Shown here: piece by piece, positions 50,053 through 63,600 of the stretch
Layout: every line of letters starts with the position of its first letter
Numbering within the stretch: position 1 is the stretch's first letter
Assembly (NCBI GenBank): GCA_015501605.1
Contig: JADNRZ010000016.1
Span: forward strand, 868,001-932,000
Length of the DNA: 64,000 nucleotides
Direction of reading: 5' to 3'
DNA from: Panaeolus papilionaceus
Lineage: Eukaryota > Basidiomycota > Agaricomycetes > Agaricales
Program-made: the position numbers and the translations under genes
The notes under the pieces: model-generated
What the model was told of the DNA's origin: nothing
Database searches by the model: none
The model's input: only the letters and a program-made list of their open reading frames with translations

Positions 50053-52224
50053 TCATAACTGTTGCAACTTTCGGCCTGGAATCCCCTCTTCCGGTGGCAT
50101 GTGAACGACTCTGTCAATGCCTATATACCCTTTCATCGATATAGGCCGATAAACCCAGACCTCGCCCTCCTCCATCAGGTCCAATGCGTACTCGCGCCGT
50201 ATCGGTGGGCTACCAACACTCTGCTCAACCACCACGATAGTCCCTAATTCACAGGGTTTCAAGGGCATGCCATCCACAACCTCTGCCCCATTTACCGGTG
50301 ACGGAACAGTTCCCTCCACGATGACAGCGGTATGATCAGGTGCTCCTAGAATGCAATAGCCTCCTGCCATGGCGCCCTTCATCCCAACCCTCGCCAGATG
50401 CCATTCAATTATGTCCCCCCGCCGGATGCGATCATCCCCACCGCGCCAGCATCCTTCCATCGACGCACCTTTGTGGCTGGCTCGGCCAAAATAGATAAGA
50501 TGCCCGTGTGTTCTGTTTGTACTCGGTACCGGTTTGGGTATGTAGTCGTACTGCGCGAAATATTTGAGTGCTTCATTTGCGAGATCCCAACATTCCCCAC
50601 GAGCACAATATTCGCCTGTGCCTTCAAATGATTCGGCAAAAAGCGCAATTGTCTCGCCGTATGTTTCATGGGCCTCTACAAGTTCCGCCCTGCCGAGGGG
50701 TTCGGGTGGAGGTAGAAACTGAGCGCTCCTTTTAACTTTGTTGGGGTTGTTTAGGTCGCGAACCGTTACAGGGGTTATGTATTCCACTGTGCCCCAAAAT
50801 ATGCTGAGATCGGGAAAGTATATTCCGACCCATGCTGTTTTCTGTGATCCTACGGACATCCAGGAACAAGTGCGATTATATCCACCCTCTACTTTCAGAC
50901 ATGGTGGTAAAATGGAACCACCACCCGACTCGAACCAAACGGTGTCCCAGTGTACAGATGGAAGAAAATAGTGTGCGACATCATGGGCAGCTGAGCCATA
51001 TTCGTTCGGAGGTGGGTAGGAGAGTGTCAACTGTGGGTTAGTGTCGGAGTTGCCATTGGAACCCTGCGAAGCATAGTCCTGTGCGATGACGTTTCGTGAA
51101 GCGGGGTTGGCCCGTGTGGGAGTAATAAATGGGACGGAAGAATTAGAGTCTACAAGCGATGAGAGGATTCATGACGGGGAAACAAGAATATGATTAAGTT
51201 TTCGTTTGTTACGCTTCTCACAACTGGCGTCTACGGGTCACGTAAAGCCAAAAAACGATGAGATCACGCACTTCCAGGTAACCGTGGAGGGTAAGATGGG
51301 GCCACTGGCTTGCTCTAATTGAGATGAACGTATAGACGTAAGTAATCGAATGAGAAAATCTCGCGAGAGCAGTGGTCATACTCACGGAGTAACGAACTGG
51401 TGGTGGAGCTGAGGAGGGATTCTGAACTACTGGCCCACCCGCTGGTTTGCTTTGAATGGTACTGGTTGAAGAGAAGTTCGCAAAGAATTCATCCAACCAG
51501 CTGAAGAATACTTCTTTATCTTCGGCAGAGATATTAATCCAGTCAATTTTCGTATCTTCACCATTCCTCGGGGCGATAGAGCTATGCGCCGACAAGGTAG
51601 GTCGAGTATCTCGCTTAACAGGTGGCGGAGGCCCAAACCCCTGTAGCGATGATGCCATGGATGTTGAACTCAGCACACTGGGTGAGCGAGAAGGCAGAAC
51701 GGGTGGGGTAAATGTCGCCGGTTTATTTCCCCTTGATGGAAGTGGAGGTGGAGGATTAGCAGAGACAGACGCAGAAGATGCAGAAGAAAAAGATCGAGCC
51801 GGCAAAGCAGGAGCAGGTGATACAGAAGGGGCTCGGCTTAGGGAAGGCGACGCAGGATTTGATGTCCTGCTCGGGGGTGGTAGTAGAGGGCTAAGAGCTG
51901 GCTTTGTATTTCTGTTAACAAGACTCCGTGGCGGGGGAGGTGGGGGCGGTGGTGCGCCGCTGTAAGGATCCCAGTTTGTCTTTTTCAATGGCACACTGAG
52001 GATTCCAAAGTTATTCATGCTATGGTGTCGCAGAATATGGTGGAATCACACCTAGTATTTCTGTCACGAACATTCTGCATCTTCTCAACGCCAGAGCTAG
52101 TGGTTTTACTCGCTTTGGCCTTCAGTTCTGCGACTATCAAAGGGGGTCCATAAGCTCTTGATGAAACTCTCAGAAATGCTTTAAATTCGTACATGATGGC
52201 ATTTGGCTTGAATGTGTCTGCCAT
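50053..52224 (-). CDS. BBC1/AIM3-like actin-patch protein with cysteine-proteinase-fold domain
   Basis: Four exons (52052-52224, 51386-52019, 51272-51314, 50053-51149) encode 648 aa, in phase throughout. The N-terminal 60 residues are basic and helical. Next come polyproline runs (PPPPPPPPRSL, PPPPLPSRG, FGPPPPVKR) suited to SH3 or profilin binding, then KIDWINISAEDKEVFFSWLDE. The C-terminal 280 residues form the fold described for fungal BBC1/AIM3 proteins: ARGECWDLANEALKYF, RRGDIIEWH, GAPDHTAVIV and EGEVWVYRP. They keep a Cys (GECWDLA) and a His (DHTAV), as in papain-like NlpC/P60 folds. Yeast Bbc1 regulates type I myosin at actin patches; a similar role here is inferred. No SH3 domain is visible at the N-terminus. 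Confidence 0.75.
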
Positions 52225-54329
52225 TGAGAATTAGTTCAAACTAATATGAGCTTGAAACCTGCTATTACTCACTGGTCCGCTGATATGTAGAATCTCGGGT
52301 TAACAAGGCATGCAACAAGACAAAGATTGAGACGAGATGTCCGAGTTGGGCAAGCAACGAGATGATCAGGTTATGATCATGACTAGGATGCTGGCAACAG
52401 CTGGCCGAAAGCGGAACTCTGTTTGGCATTAATTTTAATTCCTAATACATGTGCCGAGTCATTGATTCATCGGCACAGTTGTCTTTGCCTTTCGAATTTC
52501 GAACCTCTCGAATGTGTCTGAAGACGACGAGCATATGGCTCACAGCACCAATGCACCATATTGGTAGATGCATATATTCCGGAGATTGCGAGTCATGTTG
52601 TTGGTTACTCTGTGTACAAGTTGTTTATCAGGGGGTCAAAACTTTTCAAGTGTGTGAGCTTTCTTCGTACACTCAAAATTTGAATTTCAAGGGACAACGA
52701 CCCTCAGGAGAGCGTGCCCTTTCATCCGCGGAACGGAGTCGTAAAAAATGCCCTAGACCAGATGGGGAGTGACGGATACTCGTCTGTGCCTTGCTTTATG
52801 GAGGGTCGTTGTCAAGACTATATTCTGTGGCCATCTGCCCTCAGTGCCTTGCTTATTGATCGCTGCTCGCGCCACTTTTTGTCTCTCTGGGCGTTGTCGG
52901 AAACAAATTTAGATAATTTTCTCCTTCTGGACTTAAATTTATCCTTCGAAACCAATGTGCTCTCCGCCGACATTCCCTATGGTGTAGTCGGCGGAAGCGT
53001 GGTATCGAGTCTCGATGCAATTATCAAAATTCAGAGCGACGAGGAAACCAGGACTCCCAGGTGTGTCTCTACCTAACTGCGAACGGCAGTTCTCCGCCAA
53101 GTTGCAGCCCTGCAGCGCGCATCGGTGTTCTCTCGTCACCTCTGTTGCCATGCTCTCGGGTAGCCTCTGCACACTCTAACCCACGTGGTTTCCATAAAAA
53201 CTGATGATGGCCCATGGCGCCGCATCGGCGTCAACGCCACTGTGAGCTCAGACCGCAACTTTTTCCACCCCTACTGGATCTTTTAGGCGAAGAAGCGTAC
53301 TGCCCTCTCGAGGTTCATCAGGTGGGATTTTCAGGCCTCGGGAAAGCTGAAACCACGAGTTTATCGTGAGAAATGGTGGGATCCATGAGCTACCCTGCTT
53401 GAAGTGTGTGGACAGAGGATGAATCATCAGCTACTAGACACACCGACAGTCTCGGCCCCCTCTCCATGCGTGTATACAGTTAGTTCCAATGCCGCGGTGT
53501 GGGTGTACATCCCGCTGACTGTGACACCCACCTCACTGAAGATGTCCATGTTAAGCAACTTCGGCGCTTGAGGGCTTCACGAGCGCTTTCATGAGTGGGT
53601 GGATATCACCAAGGTTTTGGTTTCGCGAAGGGCGAGGGGTTTTGTGGAGTTGGTTCCGAGTTCGAATAAGGATGTGACCCTTTCTGGGTTGCCGTGGACA
53701 TCCATCATAGGTTGAGGCCGCCCCGTTCCATGTGAGCGGCCAGTCAACTATCACCCTCTCAGGGTCAAATTTTGCTTGAGACGACGGAGCATCGCGACTT
53801 GATCCATGACTCATATTCAATACCGGAACGGAAACATCAACGATGCCGGCGGTGATCTCACTTTGATGGTTTCTTATTGACAGCAATATTGCAGTGTCAA
53901 TTCAGACTGCTGCGGTACCAGAACATTAAGCAGTGACTGCAAATTTCAACAGCTTCGCCATTTGGGTCGTGTTCAACTGCATTCAAGTACTTCAGAAATA
54001 TGTACGAAAGATAAGTAAAATATATCAATTATTAACCAAAAAAAACTGCAAGCATGGACAACATATGAGACATAGGAGCAAATTACAAGTAAATATAGCT
54101 ACAGAGGGGAGTGCAACGATGCAAGCAATAAGGCCCACAAGTGGGATCTAAACTAACAATAGGGATCAACGGAAGCAAGTACCAATAAAGGGTTTAGATG
54201 AAAGACGAGGCGAATATAAGGTATGAATGAACATCATAATAATGTTCCAGAAGAGTGATTTGCATGGGACCGTCACCGCCCAAACCTAAAAACCCTGACC
54301 CAAAAAAGAGAAAGCGCGTAATAGGAAAT
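52225..54329. other. 2.1-kb region without a supportable gene
   Basis: Upstream of the BBC1-like gene. The open frames 52449-52772, 52714-53076 and 53551-53886 (-) have no recognisable domain, and I found no terminal repeats. Confidence 0.4.
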
Positions 54330-54757
54330 TTAGCGCGTCGTCCGCTGGCATTCGGGGAATGGTATTTGGAACATATTCTGGACGCGTCGGTCCTCAACCA
54401 CAATCTAGACAACGGTGTCAATGGTATTGCCAACGAACAAATGGAAGACCGTTACACACCTCGGCGCATCCACAATTGTTGGCCTTGTGCTTATGAGCAC
54501 GACTAGTTTTGCAGCTATCTGAGCCGCAGTCCGACGTTTCTCCAGTGAAATAACGACCATGGAAGTGCTGTAGAGGAAGAACAGTCAGTAATGGCATCTT
54601 TAGGAGTTTGTGTGGAGTAGCATCGGTGAACGCAGAGCAGAAGAAGAATAGACATACACCGCAACCCCGGTAAAAGTCTCCGATACTAATGCAAACAGTT
54701 AGTCACGAATAAAGTCAGGTCAAAGTATGACGATGCGCACATTTGGTGTTTGCACAT
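54330..54757 (-). CDS. 75-residue Cys/His-rich protein (Agaricomycete small family)
   Basis: Built from four small exons in phase: 54741-54757, 54658-54685, 54460-54567 and 54330-54404. The protein starts MCKHQIIGDFYRGCGHFHGR and contains YFTGETSDCGSDSCKTSRAH, then KHKANNCGCAE and VVEDRRVQNMFQIPFPECQR. Six or more Cys and several His in a compact layout (DC-x4-C...AHxH...CxC) suggest metal binding. There is no signal peptide. I recall similar small proteins, with a YYTGxxxDC...SxAHxHxxxxCGC pattern, in mushroom genomes; none has a function known to me. Each exon is too short to stand out alone, but the phases and the family-like ending make the model convincing. Confidence 0.7.
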
Positions 54758-57700
54758 GATGAAAGGCTGGAATGTGTATGGGGGTGAGAGGAGAGAAGTA
54801 CTTCTGAGCGCGAATGCGACGAGTATTTAAAGAATTGAGTAGACGCTAGTAATAGCTAACTGCGGAACCTGTGGTCAATGGGAGTGTTTGGGAGGTTGGA
54901 TGAATGGCATAACATCGAACGAAGAAAAGGGGTTTTATAGGTAACCGGCGGACCGTCCGAGTTGAAACGCTTATGATGGGAATAATCAGGGTTAAAATGT
55001 CACTGCTACCAGGTCTAACCGTGTCAACTTGTGGGGGACCACACAAGAATGAGATGCGTGATGCGATAAATTAGCATCTCGATTTACAATACAATTACAA
55101 ATTTCATGATATGATCGTGTCTCATACTCACAAACCAATAACTCATCAGCGCGAGCCGTATACATACGATTTGAGTATTTTTGGTAAAGCTCCGACACTG
55201 CAGACGATCTCAGCAACTTGTGAATCTCAAGCCCCCGAACCGGATCCGTCGAAACAGACAAATCGGGATTCGGTTCGCACGTGGCAACGGATTCTTGCCG
55301 AGCGCAACGCACCATAACTGCAAGGGTGCATGGGCTTGTGTAGGGTCTACGTATACATCCCCTTGTTTCTTCTCATCCTTCACCGCGATGCAGGCACGCG
55401 GCGTTACCTTTCATTCAAGATAAGACACAGTAATCCCTTAAACTTAGCCTTCAACCAGCGAATGAGCAATCCCTCTGTTTTCAAGCTTTTATCGATGCAA
55501 TGGTGGGTCAATAATTTGACACGCTCCCTCACCTCTGCCTCATCCTCGTTGTTTTCTTGCTTTTTCCCTCAAGTCAAAACAATTGTTCTGATCCAAATTC
55601 AAGTAATTAATGCCGTGAGTCTCATGTCAGGAAATCCAATGGGTCTGGACGAAACGAAAATGGTCCATGTATTACAACAGCAGGTTTGGCTTGAGGACGT
55701 TGGTTTGCCGGCATGACATTCGTTCATCCGCAGGCAATATGGTTCGTATAAGATATGAGTCATGGAGACAAAAGGGCATGGGATTGACGATTCGGATGGT
55801 TGTCGGGATTGTGTGGGAGACATCTGCCTGGGAGGCTACTCACCGGTGCAAAGTAGTGCTCCATCGCTATATTGCTACCGAAGAATGTGGAAGCAAGACT
55901 GGACGTTTACACGACTGTATCACAAAGTTTCCCTGGATAGCCAGCAAACAACCAGTCATATGCAATGGGTAGATACCCAAGTTTGTACTGGATTGATTCC
56001 GACGTCAAACCTATGGGGAAGCTTGTTATGAATAGAGGTAAGCATGAGATATTGTCGGTACGAGGTGCTGACATCAAGGCGGATGAATTGGATGAGGGTA
56101 TCCTGCCTTTCGGTTTCCTATCTTGTATCATGTGGTTCGGTTCGAAGTAGGACGCATTTCGAGTTCTGAATTTATTGCACACACTCGTTGTGACCACCGA
56201 CTTTCGCTACTAGACGCTCGTTCTCCGATTTGACGGTGCACCCTGTATCGAACGCACAGTGAAGAGCATCGAGGACGCACACTCGCAGGACCTTCCGTTT
56301 GCGTAGCCATAGGCCTCCTCGGTTTTGCGAAACTCTAAAAGTTCGAGTTCTCTATTCGATCGTAAAAGTAAGTCCTTGGACACTTTCAAATCGATCGATG
56401 ACTTGCTGCACCTGCTCGATGATCTTCATCTACCATGTATTGCCAACTAGTAGGATCGGGTTTGTCCCGCAATAACATCTGTTCTCGCGCACAGGCTGCA
56501 CAGACGCCAGTTGGAATAACAGCTGATCTGAAGAAATGCAAGCAGTATGGCGCAGGTGAGTCAGACGGACTTGTCTTCCTACTATCACGACTCCAGAGAC
56601 AGACGAGTGACCTATCGCCAGGTTCGCTTATCGTTAACCATTTGTTCAACTTGAAGTCCTAGTGTTTCATGTTGGCATATATTGAACATGAGATAGTGAA
56701 TATCTTGTGTTGGCGCTTCAGCAACTGATTCAGACATATCTTCAGAATGCTGTGAGGCGGACATAATATATTTCCGCCACCACTACAACCGTGTGCAATT
56801 GACTTCCTATCCCACATGACATGAAATCTGAGAAAGACATGAAGCCAATAATATCAGATTTCAATTTTTGGGGTCAGAATCGCCCTGAAGGGAGCTGTAT
56901 CGATACAGGATACTCCCTATCCGGAGCCGAGGACACAATCTGCAAGACCAGCACTCAAAATGTCTCCTACATGTAGGGCTGGCGAGAAGCTCTTGTAAGT
57001 TCCTGAATTGGGATGGGAAAATTAGTGAGAACACTGAGTGGATTTAGAAATGACCATTGGTTCTTTGACTGACGTGCCCTCAGGTGTCATTAACACTGTC
57101 CCTTTTATCTCTCGGAGAGGTTTTACCTTACCACCCTGCAACGGCGTCTCGTTTAGAATGCAGGGTGATTAGTAAAGCGTAAGGATCTCGAGGCCGACTC
57201 CATGCCATAACAGGTATTTATAGTCATACACGAGTTCATTGACTCAAATCAAGACAGAAGGTAATCCTATTCTGTCGTTCATATTTCCTGGCTTGGAAAC
57301 CCGTCCGAAATACATAAATACCTTGATTTCAAGCTTTTTATACAGGATTCTAATGTTACACGACGGATCTGAAAATGCTGGACCAAGGCCCTAGGCCTGA
57401 TCGAACACCATTTTAAAGGAATGCCAAGCACACGGGAAAATGGGCATTTTTGAAGCCTCTTCAAGTTCGAACATAGTCTCAGCTGTATTTACCCTAATTA
57501 GAGCCCAAGTGTATCAAGAGAATGCAAAGGAGGTCTTATGGATACTCTATTTTTTTGTGTTCGAGCGGAGTGGACAATGGAGATTTCAAATGAAGCAATG
57601 TTTTCGCATCGATTTCCGTGATGGCCAGGTGATGTCGGAGCGGAGATGGAATCAAGCTTACTGGACCGGTTTGCTTGAGGCTTGAGCCACGCACTGCATC

Positions 57701-59332
57701 GTATAGGTGCATAGGACATCACTAGAATTACTTCTTGACCTATAACCACCACATTGCCCTTCCCTGCGCGCGTACCTGGATCACCACCTTGGACTGTCAG
57801 GAAAGCTTGCTGAACTTCTTGTGCCCGCAACGGCCGCTGTTCATCCCCGCGACAACACTATGTAATTGCAAAACCCTGTGGCAAATCTGCCATATTACTG
57901 TGATTTTCTGGCTGTCGTTGGGTTGTCACGACACAGCGCAGCGACAATCTTCCATGCCACTCTGCTCTATTGTGGCGTTTCAGATCTATAGCCATTTACT
58001 ATGTTTCGCGGGCCAAAGTTTTCTTGCTTATTTCCGAAGCTTTTGCACCCTTCCCTGCCAAGGTGAAAATTTTCCAAAATTGACTGGCCACAGCTGTATG
58101 TCAAAACCCCTCTGAATATTTTCAACGCATGGCTACCTCGGCGGTTCTTGCACATTCGTCGCCTAAAGGCAAAAGCACATTTAAAACCCGGAGCGGCTCC
58201 GAACTGTACTCGAACTCGTCCCAAGTCTCTGATTACTTATACCGCGTCTGGGATGACCTCGGGTTATTCCAATGTTCTCTGGCCTTTTCCGTAGCGTCAC
58301 TGAGAGGCCCTTGCCGATCTCCTATTGTTCTTTCCTTTGCGCTCGCATTTAACTCAGGGGCTTCTCACTCTCAAGGAAGCAATCCCCACTTCTGGGGTGG
58401 CACCGAGTATTTTTGATAGACAACGCGGACGTTTTACGAGCGTTCATGCCACGGCTGTATTTCAATAAACGCATTGCGCCGCAGCTCCAGGCGCTTGTTC
58501 TGTTTGTATCCCGACACGATGCCACGGTTATCACTCTAATAGTGGACACTTCTGTCAGTATGTGGGAAACGGCAAACCACTTCTGCAACGGCGCTGTTTC
58601 CGGGACTCATGGATATCAGGTATCCGGAGTCCATCCTCGGGCTCATTCCCCTCTTGAATTGGACCATACTATGCTCCGGAATGTGCAACGACCATTGAGT
58701 ACCCTATCTGTAAGTCTTTCGTATCGTGCCGTGGTTTCGTTGTTAATTTTGTCTCATGAACCTTGTGCACTCACGCAATATCTTCGAAACGCTGGTAATC
58801 TCATGCTGTACCCACTGCTCGAATCTGGAATAGGACGACTGAGCGGACAAGACGGCGCTTATTTTTCCTCCTTGGGTAATCTGAAAGGCTCTTCATTGAC
58901 TCTCTCATTGCTGTGAATAATCTTTTTACCCTATTCTCGCCGATATTCGGAACATGAAGCTGTGATCCACCGTGAGTACCAGCGCAGTTCAATTATGAAG
59001 ACGTGGATAGCACAGGTTTGCTGCAGTGCTGTCGGCCTGAACGTGACTTCGACTGCATGCGTGGGCCAAGTCATACGTCAGACGGAAGCATTACCGTGAT
59101 TAATATATATGTTACGGTTGCTGGTTATATACTGATAAAGTTACAGTGCGTAAAATGCAAGAAAACACGAAATCAAAGCAGAACGATGAGAATGTAATGG
59201 TGGGATCCAATGAGGGTGGGTCGTGTTGTCCGTGCGTGCGCGTGAGTGTTCTATTTGCCATACAATGTTCCAAGGGTGTCTGTTATAATTAGTCTTTTGA
59301 GTCAAAATAGAGACCCTCTAATTTTGTTTCAT
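54758..59332. other. 4.6-kb region without a supportable gene
   Basis: The longest gene-poor stretch in the window. Many open frames of 60-167 codons occur on both strands (for example 55330-55716 and 58413-58916), but none shows a domain, a signal peptide or a splice-consistent extension. No clear long terminal or inverted repeats were seen by eye. Confidence 0.4.
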
Positions 59333-59836
59333 TCATCGAGTATTCCCCACAGCACTACTCCTTTTCATTCTTATCACGATTAGGACGACTGCAATTGCGC
59401 AGATGCCCGCCATGACGAGAACATACTGCCTCTTGACATGGGGGTGAACGAGTTCAGATCTCCGGAGTCGACCTGGAAGGGCTGTCGACGAAGAACGCGT
59501 GGAGATGTATGGTGTCGTGAGCGTAGACTGCGTCTCCCTTCGGAGTGATGCCCACACTAGCACTCTGGTCCTTCGTGTGCTTGATTCAGGGATGGGATAA
59601 TGAGGATCAGCAGTATAAAGTGGTAACGTGTCGCAAGAATTGGTATACGGCGGAGGGTTGATGGGATTAATTACAGGGACCTGCCTCGCAGTATGACCTG
59701 AAGAGACTGGTTGGGCTCGCGCAGGGGTGTATTGTGGAGGTGGGAATGATGGAATTTCTGTGAGTGGTGCGTCACCACCTCTATTGAACAACGAAGTGAC
59801 TTTGTCCCAGCAGCGGTGGATTAGACCATGGACCAT
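59333..59836 (-). CDS. Small tail-anchored protein with PPxY motifs
   Basis: An uninterrupted 167-codon frame. The N-terminal part is cytosolic-type and Pro-rich with FPPPQYTP and NPPPYTN, both PPxY sequences that bind WW domains such as those of Rsp5/Nedd4 ubiquitin ligases. A hydrophobic helix near the C-terminus (YVLVMAGICAIAVVLIVI) is followed by a short basic tail (RMKRSSAVGNTR), the layout of a tail-anchored or single-pass membrane protein. No family recognised. A Rsp5 adaptor role is possible but only inferred from the motifs. Confidence 0.6.
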   Translation of the reverse strand: MVHGLIHRCWDKVTSLFNRGGDAPLTEIPSFPPPQYTPARAQPVSSGHTARQVPVINPINPPPYTNSCDTLPLYTADPHYPIPESSTRRTRVLVWASLRRETQSTLTTPYISTRSSSTALPGRLRRSELVHPHVKRQYVLVMAGICAIAVVLIVIRMKRSSAVGNTR

Positions 59837-60608
59837 AGGGTCGTTAAAATGTTCGTGTAAATCAAAGGAATGGTAAGTGAGTTATGGTGTGCGCAGTAGC
59901 AGGGACTGTTTCTTTTTATCTTATACTATTACATAGTCTGTTAGGTTAAGGAGCACCGCCTCCATGTAAGTGTTTGCGCCAAGCACAACTATTTACTGCA
60001 CTTTGAAAGGGTTATTCACCTAGCATTCACTCTTCACGACCCAAAAGCAGCCGTCTGCGATTTGAATGGAAATATGTGGATGAGGCTCCTCAATTTTGTA
60101 TTCTAGAAAGCTCTTGATAATCCTGTGTATGTATGTGCTGTTGGCCTGTCGGGTGACATTGCTGTGGCTGGCTCACTGCCACATGGCAATTAAACATATA
60201 CTGATCATATTCAACGTTGTCATTTTCTATTTCAGTAAAAGAGAATCGACAGGGATATATAACCCAGTTAGGTGCGAATTTTAACTTGAAGGAACTGATC
60301 TTAGACTGTAAGTCGTGGATGCGCTTTCCGTCAACAAGATCGACACTATCTAGCTGAAATCAATTATTAGTTGGGAATGCTGAATCTAATTTCGCAATGT
60401 TTGTTATCTTGACATCGAGTTCTCTTGGGGCTACTAAGAACTGTTATCGCTGGCTCGAAATAAATAAATATATTAGTGCTCCGTTTGTTCTCATGCAAGG
60501 ACTTCTATCTTCCACTATTATAAGAAACCACAAAAAGCTTATCACGCTCCCTTGAGCGCAAACCACAACCTCTACTTTACCGCGACGTTCAACCTTAAGC
60601 TATTTACC
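59837..60608. other. Intergenic, divergent promoters
   Basis: Region between the PPxY protein (-) and the urea transporter (+). No gene is seen; presumed 5' regions of both. Confidence 0.45.
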
Positions 60609-63600
60609 ATGAACGACGTCTCTGACTTTCGCCCTCTACTCGGTAAATGGTCTATTTTGCCTAATTTCCTCCAGATAAGTTGACATCGACGCATAGAGCA
60701 AAGTGTCGGATATGGTGTCGTTATTGGTGTGTGCTGGCCGAATTACATCTTGTAACCTCACCCTCATGGCTCGTGAAACACCATAGGAGTCGGGTTTTTC
60801 TTCGCATTCGTCATGCTTGGCTTAACGCTTTTGCAAGCCAAGTATACGGACCTGTCCCCCACTGAGTCTGAGGAGTTCGCTGTAGGGATAATCATCTTGC
60901 ATATCCGTTGAAAGACTAGGCTAACTTGCCATCATCTCCACTAGACAGCATCTCGAAGTGTTAAAGTAAGTTGCGAAGAAAAGCAACTTTACACTGATCT
61001 CACCTCCTCAGCCTGGACTTATCTGCTGTGGCATGTAAGATATTTCCCCGCTTCTCATGAATACATCAAATTAATGCTAGTGGCCAAGCGTCAGTGCATG
61101 GACATGGAGCGCTACGTTGCTACAATCAAGCACAGCTGCCTATACATTCGGTGTTAGCGGGCCCTGGTAAGCGCCCTACTAGTGATCCGCGGGTGTGCAG
61201 ATCCTCAATACTGGTGCTTTTCCAGGTGGTATGGCGTGGGCGGAACTATCCAGCTAGCAATTTTTGGCATGGTAGCGGCCAAAGTTAAAATGAATGCCAA
61301 CGGGGCACATACCTTTCTTGAGGTTCGTAACTTATTGACGCTGCATTTACTACTTGCTGACTGAAATCTTTGGCCAAGATTGTGCAAGTCAGATTCGGCA
61401 GAGGGCCTCATATCCTATTCACATTTTATGGGTTTCTCTGTATCATGGTCGTTTGTGGTTCCCTACTTTGTGCGTCGCGTTTGATGAAGATACCATGGCC
61501 TGCTCTGATCTGGTGTCTTAGTGGGAGGAGCGGCAACCGTCAATGCCCTAACTGGCATGAATACCCGTGAGCGCATAACGTTCCAATGGGCCATCTCAAG
61601 ATTACGGATTCTGACCTTGATTTCAGTCGCCGCTTGCTTCTTGCTACCTATCGGGATTGCAGTCTATGTAATCGTCGGGTTCGAACCCTTTCTTCGGCTC
61701 TACGGTTCGAACAACCCTAATCCAGCTTCCATCCCTTATTCAGAGGTCTCCGGGCCACATTTGTCTGTGACTGGAGCCACACGCTCATCCTGTTCATCGT
61801 CATATACATAGTGGGCGACTTTCATACCGCTCACGTTCATCGCCACAAACTTAAATATTTTAATTTCACAGTTCCTCTTCCGAACATTGTGAATTTATTC
61901 TCCCCGCATCGCTCCTCAGCTTGTTGTATAATGATTACTGACGTATGTAAACCTCCATAGTGGCACATCCCCAGCAACGCAGGGTGTATCAGGGTTGTAT
62001 GACCTCCTGGTGAAGGCTGGTGAGGTGTCACCCGTACCTGGAAATGTCCAGGGTAGCTACCTGACCATGAAGAGCAACGACGGGCTCGTCTTTGGGGCTG
62101 CCACTATTCTCAGCGGCTTCGCCGGCGTATTCTGCGATCAAGGATACTGGCAGCGTGTAAGTGGGCCGTTTTCCCGACACAACTCGAAACCGGAGCTTAT
62201 TCCTGTTCTTTTCCTCCTCCTTCTCTTCTTCTTCTGGATACTGATCGTACTTTGTAGGCTATCGCAAGCCACCCGACATCAACCACCAAGGCCTACGTGC
62301 GTGTTCGCCGTCAAGGGGCCTTTTAATTTCCTTCACACCTCGTGTCGTGCTGACCGTCCCTGCCTCGCCCGCTTTAGATGCTCGGCGGTTTGTCTTGGTA
62401 TGTGCCAGGACTCGCGACATTTAATAATCTTCAAATCTAACCTAAGGAACAAACCTGCCAATTTCAAATTGATTTCCATCCTGTATTGCGTTTCAGGTTC
62501 GCCGTCCCCTTTGCCTTCGCCAGCTGTCTCGGATTGGCAGCACGGGCTTTACAGACTAATGTGCGTACCCCACCCATCTTTCAAACTCGAAGCTCTGGGT
62601 TTGAAGCCTCATCGTCAATTTTGAACCCTTGGCTTACTCCGCCACCTTCGTCATCGCATCTTCGAAATTAAACTTGCACCTTGCATATTATCTTTACGAA
62701 CCTGGGTTCCGCTAATGTACTGACCTATGATGCACCTATGATGTCGTTCATTCGACATTAGCCCCTGTTCCCAACGTACCCTAACCCACTGTCGGCGTCC
62801 CAAACCAGCGCGGGGTTAGCAGCGCCTGCTGCGGCTGCAGTTATTATGGGCAAAGGAGGAGCCATCGCTGTCCTCCTCGTCGTGTTGTGAGTCAACCCTG
62901 CCTGCGATACGTCGCATTAAATCATTAAACCTTCTTTTTTTTCACTTGACACCCCATTCGAAACGCGTGATCTGATTATTGGAATTGGATATTGACAGTA
63001 TGGCCGTAACGAGTGCATGTAGCGCCGAAGTAGGTGGTCTTCCTTTATCTTATATTGAATTGATAACGTTGACCCTCGATGGTGTTTGCAGCTCATTGCC
63101 GTGGCAAGCCTTTTGTAATCACCCCCCATTAATTATGAGCCCCAGATCTCGTAAAACTAACGCTATATATGATTCGAATTCTCTTTTAGCTCATACGAGT
63201 ACGTCCGCCTGTTAATGTGTCATCTAATGCGAAAGGCTATTAATACCTAGACCTCTTTTCATTTTCAAACATCTTTTTAAAGCATATACAAAGCCTATTG
63301 GAGACCACAGGCCCGCGGACCGGAGATCATCAAGGTGTCTCATATGTTTATTTGCTTCTGGGTTGTTTGGATGGGATGCTGGGCTGCGATTGTGGGTGGA
63401 CTCTATTCGTCGCGTTATCAATAATCGGTTCGAAACTCATGATCTTTCATGATAGTTGCACAAAGCAAGTATCGATCTGGGTTGGTTGTTTTATGTGCAG
63501 TGCGTACTCCAGAAATCGTACTCTTTAAACCTTTATCGATTACTAATCCCGAGCATATCTCAGAGGGGTTGTTTTGAGTCCCGCTGTGATTCCCATCGCA

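Noticed and set aside
52449..53076. Two overlapping frames upstream of the BBC1-like gene
   Set aside because: No conserved motif. They overlap in different frames without a linking intron.
61670..61715. GGTTCGAAcc-type tRNA B-box match
   Set aside because: It lies at a splice junction of the urea transporter gene, and no A-box or cloverleaf accompanies it.
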